Source of the DNA: an uncultured Oscillospiraceae bacterium
Lineage (GTDB): Bacteria; Bacillota; Clostridia; Oscillospirales; Oscillospiraceae
Direction of reading: 5' to 3'
Assembly (NCBI GenBank): GCA_947625815.1
Contig: CANQPU010000015.1
Coordinates: 1-51,750 of the forward strand
DNA: 51,750 bases
Shown: in pieces, positions 15,632 through 24,162 of the stretch
How the letters are laid out: every line of letters begins with the position of its first letter
How positions within the stretch are numbered: position 1 is the stretch's first letter
The notes under the pieces: generated by a model
What the model was told of the DNA's origin: nothing
Databases searched by the model: none
Seen by the model: the letters and a program-made list of their open reading frames with translations, nothing else
Translations under genes and position numbers: made by a program

Positions 15632-16669
15632 ATGGACATCATCGTACTTTGCGGCGGCCTCTCCACGGAGAGGGACGTATCCCTCAAAAGCAGCGCCATG
15701 ATCGCCCGGGCCCTTCGGGAAAACGGCCACCGGGCGGTGCTTGTGGATTCCTTTTTCGGATATACGGGGACATATGACGATCCCGGAGAGATCTTTTCAA
15801 AGCCCGTATGCGACGGGACGGCCCGGATCTCCGTTGACGTGCCGGATCTGCGGGCCCTCGCCGGGAGACGCGAGCAGAAAAACAACAGCCGGGTGGGCGA
15901 CAACCTGCTTGAGGTCTGTCGCGCCGCCGATATCGTCTTTCTCGGCCTGCACGGGGCCGACGGCGAGGACGGGCGGCTCCAGGCCATGTTCGATGTGGCC
16001 GGGATCCAATACACCGGCTCCGGCCACCTGGCCTCCGCCTGCGCCATGGATAAGGCGACCGCCAAAAGGCTCATGGCCGCGGCGGGCATAAACGTGGCGG
16101 AGGGCCTGATCGTGACGCGCGCAAACGCCCACGCCCCGGCGCCCTTCCTGCCCTGCGTGGTGAAGCCCCGCTCCGGCGGCTCCTCCGTGGGCACCTCCGT
16201 CGTCCGCGGGGAGCAGGAATACGCCGACGCCCTGGCTCTCGGCTTTACCTACGCCGACCAGCTCCTGGTCGAGCGGTATATCGCGGGCCGGGAGATCGAT
16301 GTGGGCGTCCTCCGGGATGAGGCCCTGCCCCCCATCGAGATCCGGCCGGGCTCCGGCTTTTTCGATTACAAAAATAAATACCAGGCCGGCGGCGCTGAGG
16401 AGATCTGCCCCATCCCGGACCTGCCCCAGGGCTGGGACGAGGCGCTCAGGCAGACCGCCATCCGGGTCTGGGACACCCTGGGGCTGGAGGTCTACGCCCG
16501 GATGGACTTCATCGTGGACGGGTCCGGCCGGATCTGGTGCCTGGAGGCCAACACGCTCCCCGGCATGACCCCGGCCAGCCTCCTGCCCAGGGAGGCCCGC
16601 GCCGCCGGGATTAGCTACAACCAGCTTTGCGAGCAGATCATCGCCGGGTCAATGGAAAGATTTCTCTGA
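15632..16669 (+). CDS. ddl: D-alanine--D-alanine ligase
   Basis: 345 residues, ATP-grasp enzyme that makes D-Ala-D-Ala for peptidoglycan. Motifs: N-terminal VLCGGLSTERDVSL, LGLHGADGEDGRLQ, YTGSGHLASACAMDKATAK, PCVVKPRSGGSSVGTS, LLVERYIAGREIDVGV and the metal/ATP site MDFIVDG...CLEANTLPGMTPASLLP. GGAGG at 15621-15625 sits 6 bp before the ATG. Adjacent murF uses its product, so the operon order follows the pathway. Confidence 0.96.
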   Translation: MDIIVLCGGLSTERDVSLKSSAMIARALRENGHRAVLVDSFFGYTGTYDDPGEIFSKPVCDGTARISVDVPDLRALAGRREQKNNSRVGDNLLEVCRAADIVFLGLHGADGEDGRLQAMFDVAGIQYTGSGHLASACAMDKATAKRLMAAAGINVAEGLIVTRANAHAPAPFLPCVVKPRSGGSSVGTSVVRGEQEYADALALGFTYADQLLVERYIAGREIDVGVLRDEALPPIEIRPGSGFFDYKNKYQAGGAEEICPIPDLPQGWDEALRQTAIRVWDTLGLEVYARMDFIVDGSGRIWCLEANTLPGMTPASLLPREARAAGISYNQLCEQIIAGSMERFL

Positions 16670-16716
16670 CAGCCCGCGGCCGGTCCGGCGGATAAACTTC
16701 CAAGGAGGTACACGCC

Positions 16717-18102
16717 ATGAAAATGAAGTCTCTCACCCCCGACAAGATCGCCGAGGTCACCGGCGGGAAATACGTGGGCCCCCTCCGGCTGCGCGGCGAC
16801 CGGATCACCTGTGTCTCCATGGACAGCCGGGAGATCGACGCCGGCGGGCTTTTTGTGTGCATACGGGGCACCCGGGTGGACGGCCACGACTTCGCCCGGG
16901 ACGCGGTGGAGCGCAGCGGAGCTCTGGTCTGCCTCACCGAGCGCCCCCTGCCCGACCTGCCCTGCGTGGTGGTGGAGTCCACCCGCAAGGCCCTCCGGGA
17001 TCTGGCGGAGTATTACCGCCGTCTCTTCTCCATCCCCGTGGTGGGCATCGTCGGCAGCGTGGGCAAGACCACGGCCAAGGAGCTCTGCGCCCGGGTCCTC
17101 TCCCGGCGGTATCTCACGCTCCGGACCCCCGCCAACCTCAACAACGAGCTGGGCGTCCCGCTGACGCTCCTGCAGCTGCGGGAGGAGCACGAGGCCGCCG
17201 TCATCGAAATGGGCATCTCGGACTTCGGCCAGATGCGGACCCTGGCCAAAATGGTCCGGCCCGATATCTGCGTGTTTACCTCGGTGGGGTACTGTCATCT
17301 GGAGAAGCTGGGCGACCTGAAGGGCGTCCTGAGGGCAAAATCGGAGGTCTTCGAATTCATGGACTCGGACGCCGTCACCGTCCTAAACGGCGACGACCAG
17401 CTCCTGCGCGACCTGGACACCGGCACCCGCCGGGTCCTCTACGGCGTGGGGGAGTGGAACGACATCCGGGCCGAGAACGTGGAAAATCTGGGGTTTGACG
17501 GGGTCTCCTGCGACATCTGTTTTGACGGCGAGCGGGTCTTCACCCTCATCCCCGCCTTCGGCAGCCACATCGTCTACGGCGCCCTGGCCGCCGCCGCGGT
17601 GGGGCGCATCCTGGGCGACAGCGGCGAGGAGATCCTGCGGGGCATCGCCGATTACCGGCCCGTGGGCGGCCGGGCCAACGTCACCGACACCGGGACCATC
17701 ACCCTCATCGACGACTGCTATAACGCCAACCCCAACTCCATGGCCGCCGCCGTCCGCTCCCTCGGCACCATCAAATCCCTCAGCGCCCCCCAGAACAAGC
17801 GGGTGGCCATTCTGGGCGACATGAAGGAGCTGGGCGCCGATTCCGCGGAGCTCCACCGCTCCATCGGCGAGCTGGCCGCCAGGTGCGGCATCGACTCCCT
17901 CGTATGCTGCGGCGAGGAGGCCAAGGCCATCTATGACGGATATCTGGCCGCCGGCGGCGGCAAGGCCCGTTACTATCTGCGCCGCGACGATTTCCTCCCC
18001 GACATCGCCGAGACGGTGGATCTGGGGGACGTGGTCCTCGTCAAGGCCAGCCACGCCATGGGCTTCGAGCACATCGTGGACGCCCTGAAGGCCCTCCGAT
18101 GA
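16717..18102 (+). CDS. murF: UDP-N-acetylmuramoyl-tripeptide--D-Ala-D-Ala ligase
   Basis: 461 residues with the three Mur-ligase domains. Visible are the N-terminal substrate domain (VSMDSREIDAGGLFVCIRG), the P-loop GIVGSVGKTTAKE, the ANLNNELGVPLTLL block, and the C-terminal DDCYNANPNSM motif. It joins D-Ala-D-Ala from Ddl to UDP-MurNAc-tripeptide in the cytoplasm. The ribosome binding site AAGGAGGT precedes the ATG. Its stop overlaps the next start (ATGA at 18099-18102), so translation is coupled. The P-loop GSVGKTT replaces the more usual GSNGKTT, a minor change. Confidence 0.96.
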   Translation: MKMKSLTPDKIAEVTGGKYVGPLRLRGDRITCVSMDSREIDAGGLFVCIRGTRVDGHDFARDAVERSGALVCLTERPLPDLPCVVVESTRKALRDLAEYYRRLFSIPVVGIVGSVGKTTAKELCARVLSRRYLTLRTPANLNNELGVPLTLLQLREEHEAAVIEMGISDFGQMRTLAKMVRPDICVFTSVGYCHLEKLGDLKGVLRAKSEVFEFMDSDAVTVLNGDDQLLRDLDTGTRRVLYGVGEWNDIRAENVENLGFDGVSCDICFDGERVFTLIPAFGSHIVYGALAAAAVGRILGDSGEEILRGIADYRPVGGRANVTDTGTITLIDDCYNANPNSMAAAVRSLGTIKSLSAPQNKRVAILGDMKELGADSAELHRSIGELAARCGIDSLVCCGEEAKAIYDGYLAAGGGKARYYLRRDDFLPDIAETVDLGDVVLVKASHAMGFEHIVDALKALR

Positions 18103-19031
18103 AGCTCGTCCGCACCGCCTCGGAGCGCGACGGGGGCCGCAGGGTATACCACATCCTGCGCGGCGACCTGCGCGTCTCCGCCCAAGGGATCCGCCGCCTG
18201 AAGGCCGCGGACGCCGTCACGGTGGACGGCGTGCCCGTCCACATGGACCGACGCCTCGCGCCGGGGGAGACGCTCGTGGCGGATCTTGCCCTCATCGAGC
18301 CCGCCCCGGACTTCCCGCCGGAGCGGGGGGAGCCGGACGTCCTCTTTGAGGACGACCTCTACCTGGCCCTGAACAAGCCCGCCGGGATGCTGATCCACCC
18401 CTCGCGCGGCCGGTTCACCGGCACCCTGGCGAATATCGCCTCCGGCTATCTGCTGGATAAATATGGGACCCCGGCGGTCCATGTGGTAAACCGGCTCGAC
18501 CGGGACACCTCCGGCGTGGTCCTCTTTGCCAGATCCGCCTATGCCAAGGCCCTGGCCGCGGAAGCGCTCCGCGCGCCGGAGGCGGAGAAGATCTACTGCG
18601 CCTGCCTTTGCGGCGAGCTTCCGGCGGAGCGCGGCGTCATCGACCTGCCCATCGCCCGGGAGCGGGAGGGCTTTCAGAAGAGGATCGTCTCCGACGCCGG
18701 CAAACGCGCCGTGACGGAATATGAGACGCTGGGCAGCGCTCTGATAGACGGCCAGCGCGTGACCCACGTCCGCCTGACCCTGAAAACAGGCCGCACCCAC
18801 CAGATCCGCGTCCACTGCGCCCACCTGGGCTGCCCTGTCCTGGGCGACGCGCTCTACGCCACCGACGCCAGCCGTTCGCTGAACGCCCTCCTCTCCCTGG
18901 ACGCCCACCTCCTTCACGCCTCCTCCCTCACTCTCTACCCCCCGCTCTCCCCCGCCCCTCTCAGCCTTTTCGCCCCCCTGAAGCGTCAGGATATGCTGAA
19001 CCTGCTCAAAATTTTTGAAAATACCACTTGA
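18099..19031 (+). CDS. RluA/RluD-family pseudouridine synthase
   Basis: 310 residues. An S4-like RNA-binding region at the N-terminus (about 15-65) is followed by the catalytic domain with VNRLDRDTSGVVLFA, containing the catalytic Asp. The motifs LNKPAGMLIHPS and LKTGRTHQIRVHCAHLGCPVLGD are typical of RluA-type enzymes that modify rRNA or tRNA uridines. Which RNA is modified cannot be told from sequence. It is coupled to murF by ATGA overlap. Its stop codon lies inside the -35 box of the tRNA promoter. Confidence 0.93.
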   Translation: MKLVRTASERDGGRRVYHILRGDLRVSAQGIRRLKAADAVTVDGVPVHMDRRLAPGETLVADLALIEPAPDFPPERGEPDVLFEDDLYLALNKPAGMLIHPSRGRFTGTLANIASGYLLDKYGTPAVHVVNRLDRDTSGVVLFARSAYAKALAAEALRAPEAEKIYCACLCGELPAERGVIDLPIAREREGFQKRIVSDAGKRAVTEYETLGSALIDGQRVTHVRLTLKTGRTHQIRVHCAHLGCPVLGDALYATDASRSLNALLSLDAHLLHASSLTLYPPLSPAPLSLFAPLKRQDMLNLLKIFENTT

Positions 19032-19056
19032 CAACAGGTCCCGCATATTATAAAAT
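19028..19056 (+). promoter_or_regulatory. Promoter of the tRNA-Asp/tRNA-Thr operon
   Basis: Perfect TTGACA at 19028-19033 (overlapping the upstream stop codon), 17-bp spacer, TAAAAT at 19051-19056, about 30 bp before tRNA-Asp. Confidence 0.85.
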
Positions 19057-19086
19057 AATCGAGCGCCGTTAAGCGAAGCGCGATAC

Positions 19087-19163
<77 letters not shown>

Positions 19164-19166
19164 TCC

Positions 19167-19242
<76 letters not shown>

Positions 19243-19278
19243 AAAAATCCCCGAAATCGTAAGATTTCGGGGATTTTT
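19243..19278 (+). terminator. tRNA operon terminator supplied by the element
   Basis: A 16-bp perfect stem (19243-19258 with 19263-19278), GTAA loop, ending in T5. It begins at the base after tRNA CCA. A copy with a GCAA loop occurs at 31788-31823. Confidence 0.92.
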
Positions 19279-19300
19279 GTTATGATTTTGCGTGAAAAGA

Positions 19301-19348
19301 TGTGGGTCAAAGTGTGGGTCAACCGTCCGACCCACACACTGACCCACT
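19301..19348. promoter_or_regulatory. Candidate integrase arm-type sites, left end
   Basis: Direct repeats TGTGGGTCAA at 19301-19310 and 19313-19322 (12-bp period), then inverted copies GACCCACA (19329-19336) and TGACCCACT (19340-19348). The same motif recurs near the right end at 31608-31629. Confidence 0.6.
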
Positions 19349-19362
19349 ACGGGACAGGACGC

Positions 19363-19395
19363 AAAAGCACCGGGCAGGACGTGCCCGGTGCTTTT
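19363..19395 (-). terminator. Bidirectional terminator after integrase
   Basis: A 13-bp perfect stem (19363-19375 with 19383-19395), with A4/T4 at the two ends. It lies 15 bp past the integrase stop. A copy is at 31908-31940 beside the integrase pseudogene. Confidence 0.85.
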
Positions 19396-19409
19396 GGCGT
19401 GTATTCTCA

Positions 19410-20561
19410 TCACATTATCTGCTCCATAAAGTTCCCCATCGTCTCCGCAGCCTTGTCCTGCATTTGGCGGGTAGCGTGGGTGTAAGTGCGGAGGGTGAAC
19501 CCGGCATCGTAGTGGCCGAGCATGGTGGAGACAGTTTTCACGTCCACTCCGTTTTGCAGGGCTGTCGTCGCGAACGTGTGGCGGAGATCATGGAAACGGA
19601 TGTGTTCAAGTCCGGCGGCTTTGAGGAGCTTTTTGTGGATATTCACCACCGAGTCCGGGTGATACATCTCCCCGGTCAGGGGTGAGGGGAACATATATTT
19701 GTTGTCGGGGTGCTTGGCGTGCTCCTCTTTGAGAAGGTCCACAGCGGTTTGGGGGATGGATACCTGGCGGATGGAGGTCTCGGTTTTGGGTTCAGTGAGG
19801 ACACGTGTGCCGTCGGGATTGCGGATATACTGTTTGGTTACGGAGATGGTTCTATTCTCTTCGTCGAGGTCGGACCAAAGCAGGGCTACAATCTCGCCTT
19901 TGCGGAGGCCGGTGGTAAGCTCCAGGTAGAACATCGGGAGAACATCACGGTCACGGGCTGCGTCTAAGTAGGCTTTCATCTTCTCCGGCGGGAGTATCTT
20001 CATCTCGATTTTTCTCGCTTTCGGCGCGATACAGTCCTCTGTGGGATTCCGTACAATGAGCCGCTCCTTGACTGCTCTCTGAAAGGCATTGTGTAACATC
20101 AGGTGGAGACTCCGAACGGTGGTGCTGCTGAGTCCGGGTGTTCCCTTTTTCCCACGATGGACACGTCCGTTTTCCTGGAGGTCCTTGTAGAGCTTCTGCA
20201 AATCGCGGCCTGTGAGCTTGCTCAATTTGATGTTCCCGATGCGGGGAATCGTGTAGACGTTGATCATCAGTTCATAGCGGTTCGCCGTCGCCGCGCGGAC
20301 GTTTGGTTTGGCATAGAGGTCATACCATGTTTTCAGCCACGTCGCCACCGTGTACTCGTCGGATTTCCCAACGTCCACCTCCTGGCTCTCCGCGATGGCA
20401 AGCCGCAGTTTCTGTTTTACCTCGGCTTGCGTCTTGCCGAGGACGTTTTTCACGATCCGCTTGCCGGTGGTCGGGTCATGTCCCGCCGTGTATCTGCCTT
20501 CCCAGCGTCCGTCGGCTCTTTTCCGTATATTCCCCTCGCCCTGCGCCCGTCTCTTTGCCAT
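19410..20561 (-). CDS. int: Site-specific tyrosine recombinase (integrase)
   Basis: 383 residues. An N-terminal AP2-like arm-binding domain (GEGNIRKRADGRWEGRYTAG), a SAM-like core-binding domain (about 68-175) and the catalytic domain. Catalytic residues: Arg220 (TTGLRKGE), His324/Arg327 (HDLRHTFAT), His350 (LGHYD) and Tyr360 (TYTHAT). This is the Tn916/phage-type integrase family. It sits next to the tRNA attachment site and points toward it, as is usual. The ribosome binding site GGAGG precedes the ATG at 20561. It should catalyse insertion at, and excision from, the 46-bp core. Confidence 0.96.
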   Translation of the reverse strand: MAKRRAQGEGNIRKRADGRWEGRYTAGHDPTTGKRIVKNVLGKTQAEVKQKLRLAIAESQEVDVGKSDEYTVATWLKTWYDLYAKPNVRAATANRYELMINVYTIPRIGNIKLSKLTGRDLQKLYKDLQENGRVHRGKKGTPGLSSTTVRSLHLMLHNAFQRAVKERLIVRNPTEDCIAPKARKIEMKILPPEKMKAYLDAARDRDVLPMFYLELTTGLRKGEIVALLWSDLDEENRTISVTKQYIRNPDGTRVLTEPKTETSIRQVSIPQTAVDLLKEEHAKHPDNKYMFPSPLTGEMYHPDSVVNIHKKLLKAAGLEHIRFHDLRHTFATTALQNGVDVKTVSTMLGHYDAGFTLRTYTHATRQMQDKAAETMGNFMEQIM

Positions 20562-20624
20562 CTACGGCACCTCCTTCGCTTTTTGGTAACCACAACACAT
20601 ACCACACTTTCCGGGAAAAAGCTA

Positions 20625-20831
20625 CTACTTTTTCTCGGAAACTTTTTGCCTGATCCAGAGGATGAATTCCTCCTTTGGCACGATGATCCTGCTCCCAATA
20701 TTCATTGCCGGGAAGCCCTCGCTCTTGACCAGCTCATAGGCTCCGGCTCTTGAGATTCCAAGCACCGCTGATACATCCAACACCGACATCATCAAGGGCA
20801 GGTCATCGTAGGTCCTGAATTGCTTTTCCAT
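20625..20831 (-). CDS. Excisionase-like helix-turn-helix protein
   Basis: 68 residues. A MerR/AlpA-type winged HTH of the excisionase (DNA-binding, excisionase family) kind: VLDVSAVLGISRAGAYELVK, then the wing FPAMNIGSRIIVPKEEFILWI. Such proteins bend att DNA to direct the integrase toward excision. GAGGTG precedes the ATG. It lies 63 bp upstream of int on the same strand, the usual xis-int order. The direct role in excision is inferred from family and position. Confidence 0.88.
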   Translation of the reverse strand: MEKQFRTYDDLPLMMSVLDVSAVLGISRAGAYELVKSEGFPAMNIGSRIIVPKEEFILWIRQKVSEKK

Positions 20832-20847
20832 GTTTTCACCTCTTTCC

Positions 20848-20911
20848 GAAGGGCTTTATATTTGTTGCTATTCATATTGTTGTATATTTCCCCCGCAGTT
20901 TTTGCAGGGGG
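20848..20911 (-). promoter_or_regulatory. Relaxase-xis gap: hairpin, possible xis promoter, repeated motif
   Basis: Minus strand, after the relaxase stop: a GC hairpin (20890-20897 with 20903-20911), then TACAAC-18-TATAAA as a weak promoter for xis. The block 20848-20869 (GGGCTTTATATTTGTTGCT on plus) recurs at 31094-31114 beside the phoR stop. Confidence 0.4.
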
Positions 20912-20917
20912 TGTACC

Positions 20918-22810
20918 TCACATACTGAACCCCTGGTAACCCTGTGACTGTTCCTCATGGTCGTCCGGCTTGTGGCCCAGGGCGAGGCGCTTGTCCATAA
21001 GCTCGCGGCGGCGCTTGCGGTCGATGGTTAAGCCGGGGCCTTGCGATGCTTGCTCTGTGCTGTCGCGGATGACGTGGCTCAGGTGGTAGAAGAGGCGGGT
21101 GACGCAAGCGGCGATGGTGGGCGAGGTGCGCTGGCCGAGGGCATGTTGAGCGTAGGGGTTGCCGTATGAGGCAGATTCGCGCAGCCAGTAATTTGCGCGC
21201 CCTGGATTGCTGTCGTAGAGGAGCTTGCCCAGCATGTACATGGCATTGGAATTCTCACCTTCGGCGGCCTGGGTGAAGTATGCCTCAGCCTGACGCTCGT
21301 TGCCACTTTTCAGGTACGCCTTGCCCAGCTCGTAGGTCGCATAGGGACTGCCGTTCTTCGCGGCGGTTTGAAGCCAGCGGAGGCCGGCGTCATGGTCGTG
21401 TACCTCCGGGTCGTCGGATAGGAGGAGTTTGCCGAGGGCGTACTGCGCCGGGACGTACCCCTGCTCGGCGGATTTGGTGAACCAATCTCTCGCCTTCACC
21501 GCGTCTGGCATGAGCAGGCCGCCGTCACGGTAGAGGGCACCCAGCACGTACTGCGATGTCGGTTCTCCATTCTCTGCGTACTTTCGCTCCTGTTCCACCG
21601 CCTTGTCGCGCTCGTCGAGGGGTACTGTCTCGTCCAGGAAGTATGTGCTGATGTAGCTTTGCTCACGCCAGCCGCATTCGTCCACAGGACCTGGCGGTAC
21701 TTCCTCGACTGTGACCTCGCCCAATCGCAGACGTTCCGCCTCCTGGATGACCGCGTTCTTGACGGAACGAAATTCTTTCTGCTCGGAGAGACGCAGACGC
21801 TCTCGGCGCTCGTCCTTGTAGTAGCTGTCCACCTCGTTTTGCAGGTCGAGCCACTTGTTGTAGCTCTCATGCACCGCAGGGACTGTCTCCAGCTCGTCTA
21901 CGATCTTGTCCACCTTTTCTTTGATACGTTTGTTGAGATAGCCGTAGGACTTCTTGCCTTTAACCGCTCCCAGTTCCACGAACAGCTCCATCAGCATCGG
22001 CGCTATCTGCGGGCAGGTGCACAACCCATCGCGAATCTCGTTGACCAGAGTTTGCAGGGATTCCCGCGCCTCGTTGACCAGCTCATCCCGCATACCGGAC
22101 TTCCGCTCGTAGGTGTGGAGCAGTTCCTGACGGAAGATGTCGTTGACCAGCCCGGACTTGATCCTTCGTATCCCGTCACGACTAAGGTACCCCTCACCGC
22201 TGGCGGACCACGCCATCATGTGGACGTGCGGGTGATTGCCCTCATTGTGGAACGCCGCGTACCAGCGGAAGTCGTTGGGTGCAATCCGCATGGCCTCGGC
22301 GATGTCGTTGCGGTGAGCGCGAAGGAGGTTGCGCCACGAGCTTGCGTTGTCGTAGCCCAATCGTTCTGCGTCCTCGCGCTTCAGAGAGATGATGTGAGTC
22401 CACACGTTTCCGGTGACGGACTCCATTTCAGCGACAGCCTTGTCCAAGTCCACGCCGTCCTCGTCACCGAATAGACCATGCGTACCCAGCTTCTCGACGC
22501 GTGGACGGGTGGCGATGTACTTCATGTAGACGTCGGAATGTTGAGCCGTATCCCAGTTGGCTTCGAGCGTCGACGAGATGTACGCGGAGGCTTTCGCCCG
22601 CGTCGGTGACTTACTGTACTCGGTGTACTCGTCCAGCTTCATCGACACTGGGAAGTCGCGGGTCAGCTTTTGCACGAGCTCTACCTGCTTCTGCGTCGGC
22701 GGTCTGCTGTCCGGCAACCGTTCCACGTTCTCGCGCCTCGCAATGTATCTCATGTACTTCCCCGCGCCGCCGGCTTTGATGTACGGCGACTTTAGAATCA
22801 GCCCTGCCAT
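20918..22810 (-). CDS. MobP-type relaxase with C-terminal Sel1 repeats
   Basis: 630 residues. The N-terminal relaxase domain starts with LILKSPYIKAG and contains the three-histidine metal motif of MOBP relaxases, with His188 and then HPHVHM (His193/195/197). It should nick oriT and lead the strand during conjugal mobilisation; the nicking Tyr is probably in the N-terminal YIARREN region (inferred). Residues 310-360 are a charged, coiled-coil-like linker. From about 415 to 560 there are four or so Sel1-like (TPR-like) repeats, such as AQYALGKLLL and AMYMLGKLLYD, which suggest a protein-protein interface. The gene overlaps the MobC-like gene by 13 bp. Confidence 0.9.
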   Translation of the reverse strand: MAGLILKSPYIKAGGAGKYMRYIARRENVERLPDSRPPTQKQVELVQKLTRDFPVSMKLDEYTEYSKSPTRAKASAYISSTLEANWDTAQHSDVYMKYIATRPRVEKLGTHGLFGDEDGVDLDKAVAEMESVTGNVWTHIISLKREDAERLGYDNASSWRNLLRAHRNDIAEAMRIAPNDFRWYAAFHNEGNHPHVHMMAWSASGEGYLSRDGIRRIKSGLVNDIFRQELLHTYERKSGMRDELVNEARESLQTLVNEIRDGLCTCPQIAPMLMELFVELGAVKGKKSYGYLNKRIKEKVDKIVDELETVPAVHESYNKWLDLQNEVDSYYKDERRERLRLSEQKEFRSVKNAVIQEAERLRLGEVTVEEVPPGPVDECGWREQSYISTYFLDETVPLDERDKAVEQERKYAENGEPTSQYVLGALYRDGGLLMPDAVKARDWFTKSAEQGYVPAQYALGKLLLSDDPEVHDHDAGLRWLQTAAKNGSPYATYELGKAYLKSGNERQAEAYFTQAAEGENSNAMYMLGKLLYDSNPGRANYWLRESASYGNPYAQHALGQRTSPTIAACVTRLFYHLSHVIRDSTEQASQGPGLTIDRKRRRELMDKRLALGHKPDDHEEQSQGYQGFSM

Positions 22811-23211
22811 TCGGCTTCGTCACTCTCCTTCACCGCGTTCGCCAGCGACACACGACCGCTGGTCTGCTTCACGTTCTTCACACTGTCCGAGTGGAGCTTG
22901 CGCAGAGCGGTGTCGTTGAACTTGTATGCGTGCGCGATGACCTGCACCAACATATCCAGCTCCACGGAGTTGTTGAATTGCAACGCTGAGAGTCGGTCCT
23001 CCAGCATGCCGAGGCGCCCGTCGATGGCGCTGGTCACCGACACTGGCAGCGTGGTCATGCTCCCTGCCAGCAGGTGATCGATGTAGAACTGGACCGCATG
23101 CTCCAGAAATTCGTTCCGCGTCCGGCTCCCGTCACTGTCCATGATGAGGTCGATTTCCCGCTTCATCTGCGGGGTCACGCGAAACGCGATTTGTTCCTTG
23201 TCTTTTCCCAT
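22798..23211 (-). CDS. MobC-like ribbon-helix-helix mobilization accessory protein
   Basis: 137 residues. A small RHH-type N-terminus (KEQIAFRVTPQMKREIDLIM) with EFLEHAVQFYIDHLL resembles MobC/relaxosome accessory proteins that bind oriT. The start at 23211 has AAAGGAGG upstream; codons further upstream are not supported. Its 3' end overlaps the relaxase start, so the two are translationally coupled. A decayed copy of its 3' end lies at 34925-35010. The MobC role is inferred from fold and position. Confidence 0.8.
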   Translation of the reverse strand: MGKDKEQIAFRVTPQMKREIDLIMDSDGSRTRNEFLEHAVQFYIDHLLAGSMTTLPVSVTSAIDGRLGMLEDRLSALQFNNSVELDMLVQVIAHAYKFNDTALRKLHSDSVKNVKQTSGRVSLANAVKESDEAEWQG

Positions 23212-23547
23212 AAATCCTCCTTTGATATTGCATTTTTCCTTGTCTCCGTAAGTCTTTCGGCCTTGAGATGTCACGAGGCCGCTTTTCGCCTCGAAAAGAT
23301 GTCACTTCCGTCCCCCCGAAACTGCCCGCACTGCGGGCAGATGTGCGAGAAACAGCACCGGATCAGATGTCAGGTGTTTATCCTGCTTCTCGTTTTTCCT
23401 CCCCTCCGGGTTCGGAAAAGGACCGAAAAATGGTCCACGGTGGGCGGGGCTTGTCTGACGTGTAAACACCCCATTTTGAGTACGGAATCGCACGTGTCGT
23501 GACACACGGCCTCACGGTGGAGGTTGTGAGGCTGCCGCGTTTTCGAC
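23212..23547. other. Iteron/hairpin region, candidate oriT or replication origin
   Basis: 336 bp without a supported gene. AGATGT repeats start at 23266, 23297, 23339 and 23365; the first two are AGATGTCAC. Hairpins interleave: CGAGGC/GCCTCG (23274-23293), a perfect 8-bp stem with ACT loop (23322-23340), overlapping alternative stems TTCGG/CCGAA and GGACC/GGTCC near 23410-23434, and GTGTC/GACAC (23494-23505). It lies directly upstream of the mob operon and downstream of an HTH_36 protein gene, where oriT or an origin would be expected. Confidence 0.5.
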
Positions 23548-23889
23548 CTATCGGTACCTCTTTGCAGGTGTAGGCGCGGCGGAACTTTGTGCCGGTGGTA
23601 GGTCGAGAATGTAATACGTGTTGTTCGCCTGTCGGCTGTGGCCGTCTATCCAATCCTCGTATGTCGCCACCTTCCGTATGAACCTCTTCTTGACGAGTGC
23701 GGCGATTGCCTTCCTCGCCGTGTTCTCCGAGCAGTTGCAGTTGACCGCGATCCTGTGTACACTCGGCCAGCACATATCCTTCTGGCCGGCACAACTGACG
23801 AGGTAGTTGTAGACCATGAACTCCACCGGCGTCAGGTCGTAGTGGAAGATGGCGTTGCTCATTTGGTAGAAACGTTCTCCAAGTATCAT
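23548..23889 (-). CDS. Helix-turn-helix (HTH_36-like) protein
   Basis: 113 residues. A winged HTH, DLTPVEFMVYNYLVSCAGQKDMCWPS followed by HRIAVNCNCSENTARKAIAALVKKRFI, of the type found in plasmid and mobile-element replication or control proteins. GGAGGG lies just before the ATG. The longer open frame in another frame over the same DNA is not coding. It may control the mob operon or act in replication of an excised circle; neither is shown by sequence. It is preceded by an extended -10 promoter and a palindromic operator. Confidence 0.75.
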   Translation of the reverse strand: MILGERFYQMSNAIFHYDLTPVEFMVYNYLVSCAGQKDMCWPSVHRIAVNCNCSENTARKAIAALVKKRFIRKVATYEDWIDGHSRQANNTYYILDLPPAQSSAAPTPAKRYR

Positions 23890-23996
23890 GTGTACCCTCC
23901 TTCAGAAAAAATCCTCTCAAAAAATCTGAGGTATGTATTCGTCCATCTTCTTCACGCCGTCCGAGGCGCTCTACAGTTGACGGTTCTTACTCGCTT

Positions 23997-24033
23997 TTGG
24001 TGCACCAAGTGTTTTTCTAATTCCATTATAACA
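23997..24033 (-). promoter_or_regulatory. Promoter and palindromic operator of the HTH_36 gene
   Basis: Minus strand TGT-TATAAT extended -10 (TATAAT at plus 24025-24030). About 10-20 bp downstream is the perfect 12-bp palindrome TTGGTGCACCAA (23997-24008). A half-match, TGCACCAAAA, recurs at 24101-24110. This suggests repression by a dimeric regulator, perhaps the HTH protein itself. Confidence 0.5.
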
Positions 24034-24162
24034 GGCAAAATCAGTGCTCTTGGTTTTTAAAAATTAATTTTTTGTGAATGAGACGGTTCAGTTACTGATT
24101 TGCACCAAAATGACCTTTTCTGAAAGATTATATATCGGAAAAATACAAATATATTTTTTCAA

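Noticed and set aside
23266-23373. Possible CRISPR array from the repeated AGATGT motif
   Set aside because: Repeats are only 6-9 bp with uneven spacing (31, 42, 26 bp); no cas genes are in the window.
23378-23920. 180-codon minus-strand frame overlapping the HTH_36 gene
   Set aside because: It lacks a ribosome binding site and a recognisable fold; the 113-codon frame has both.
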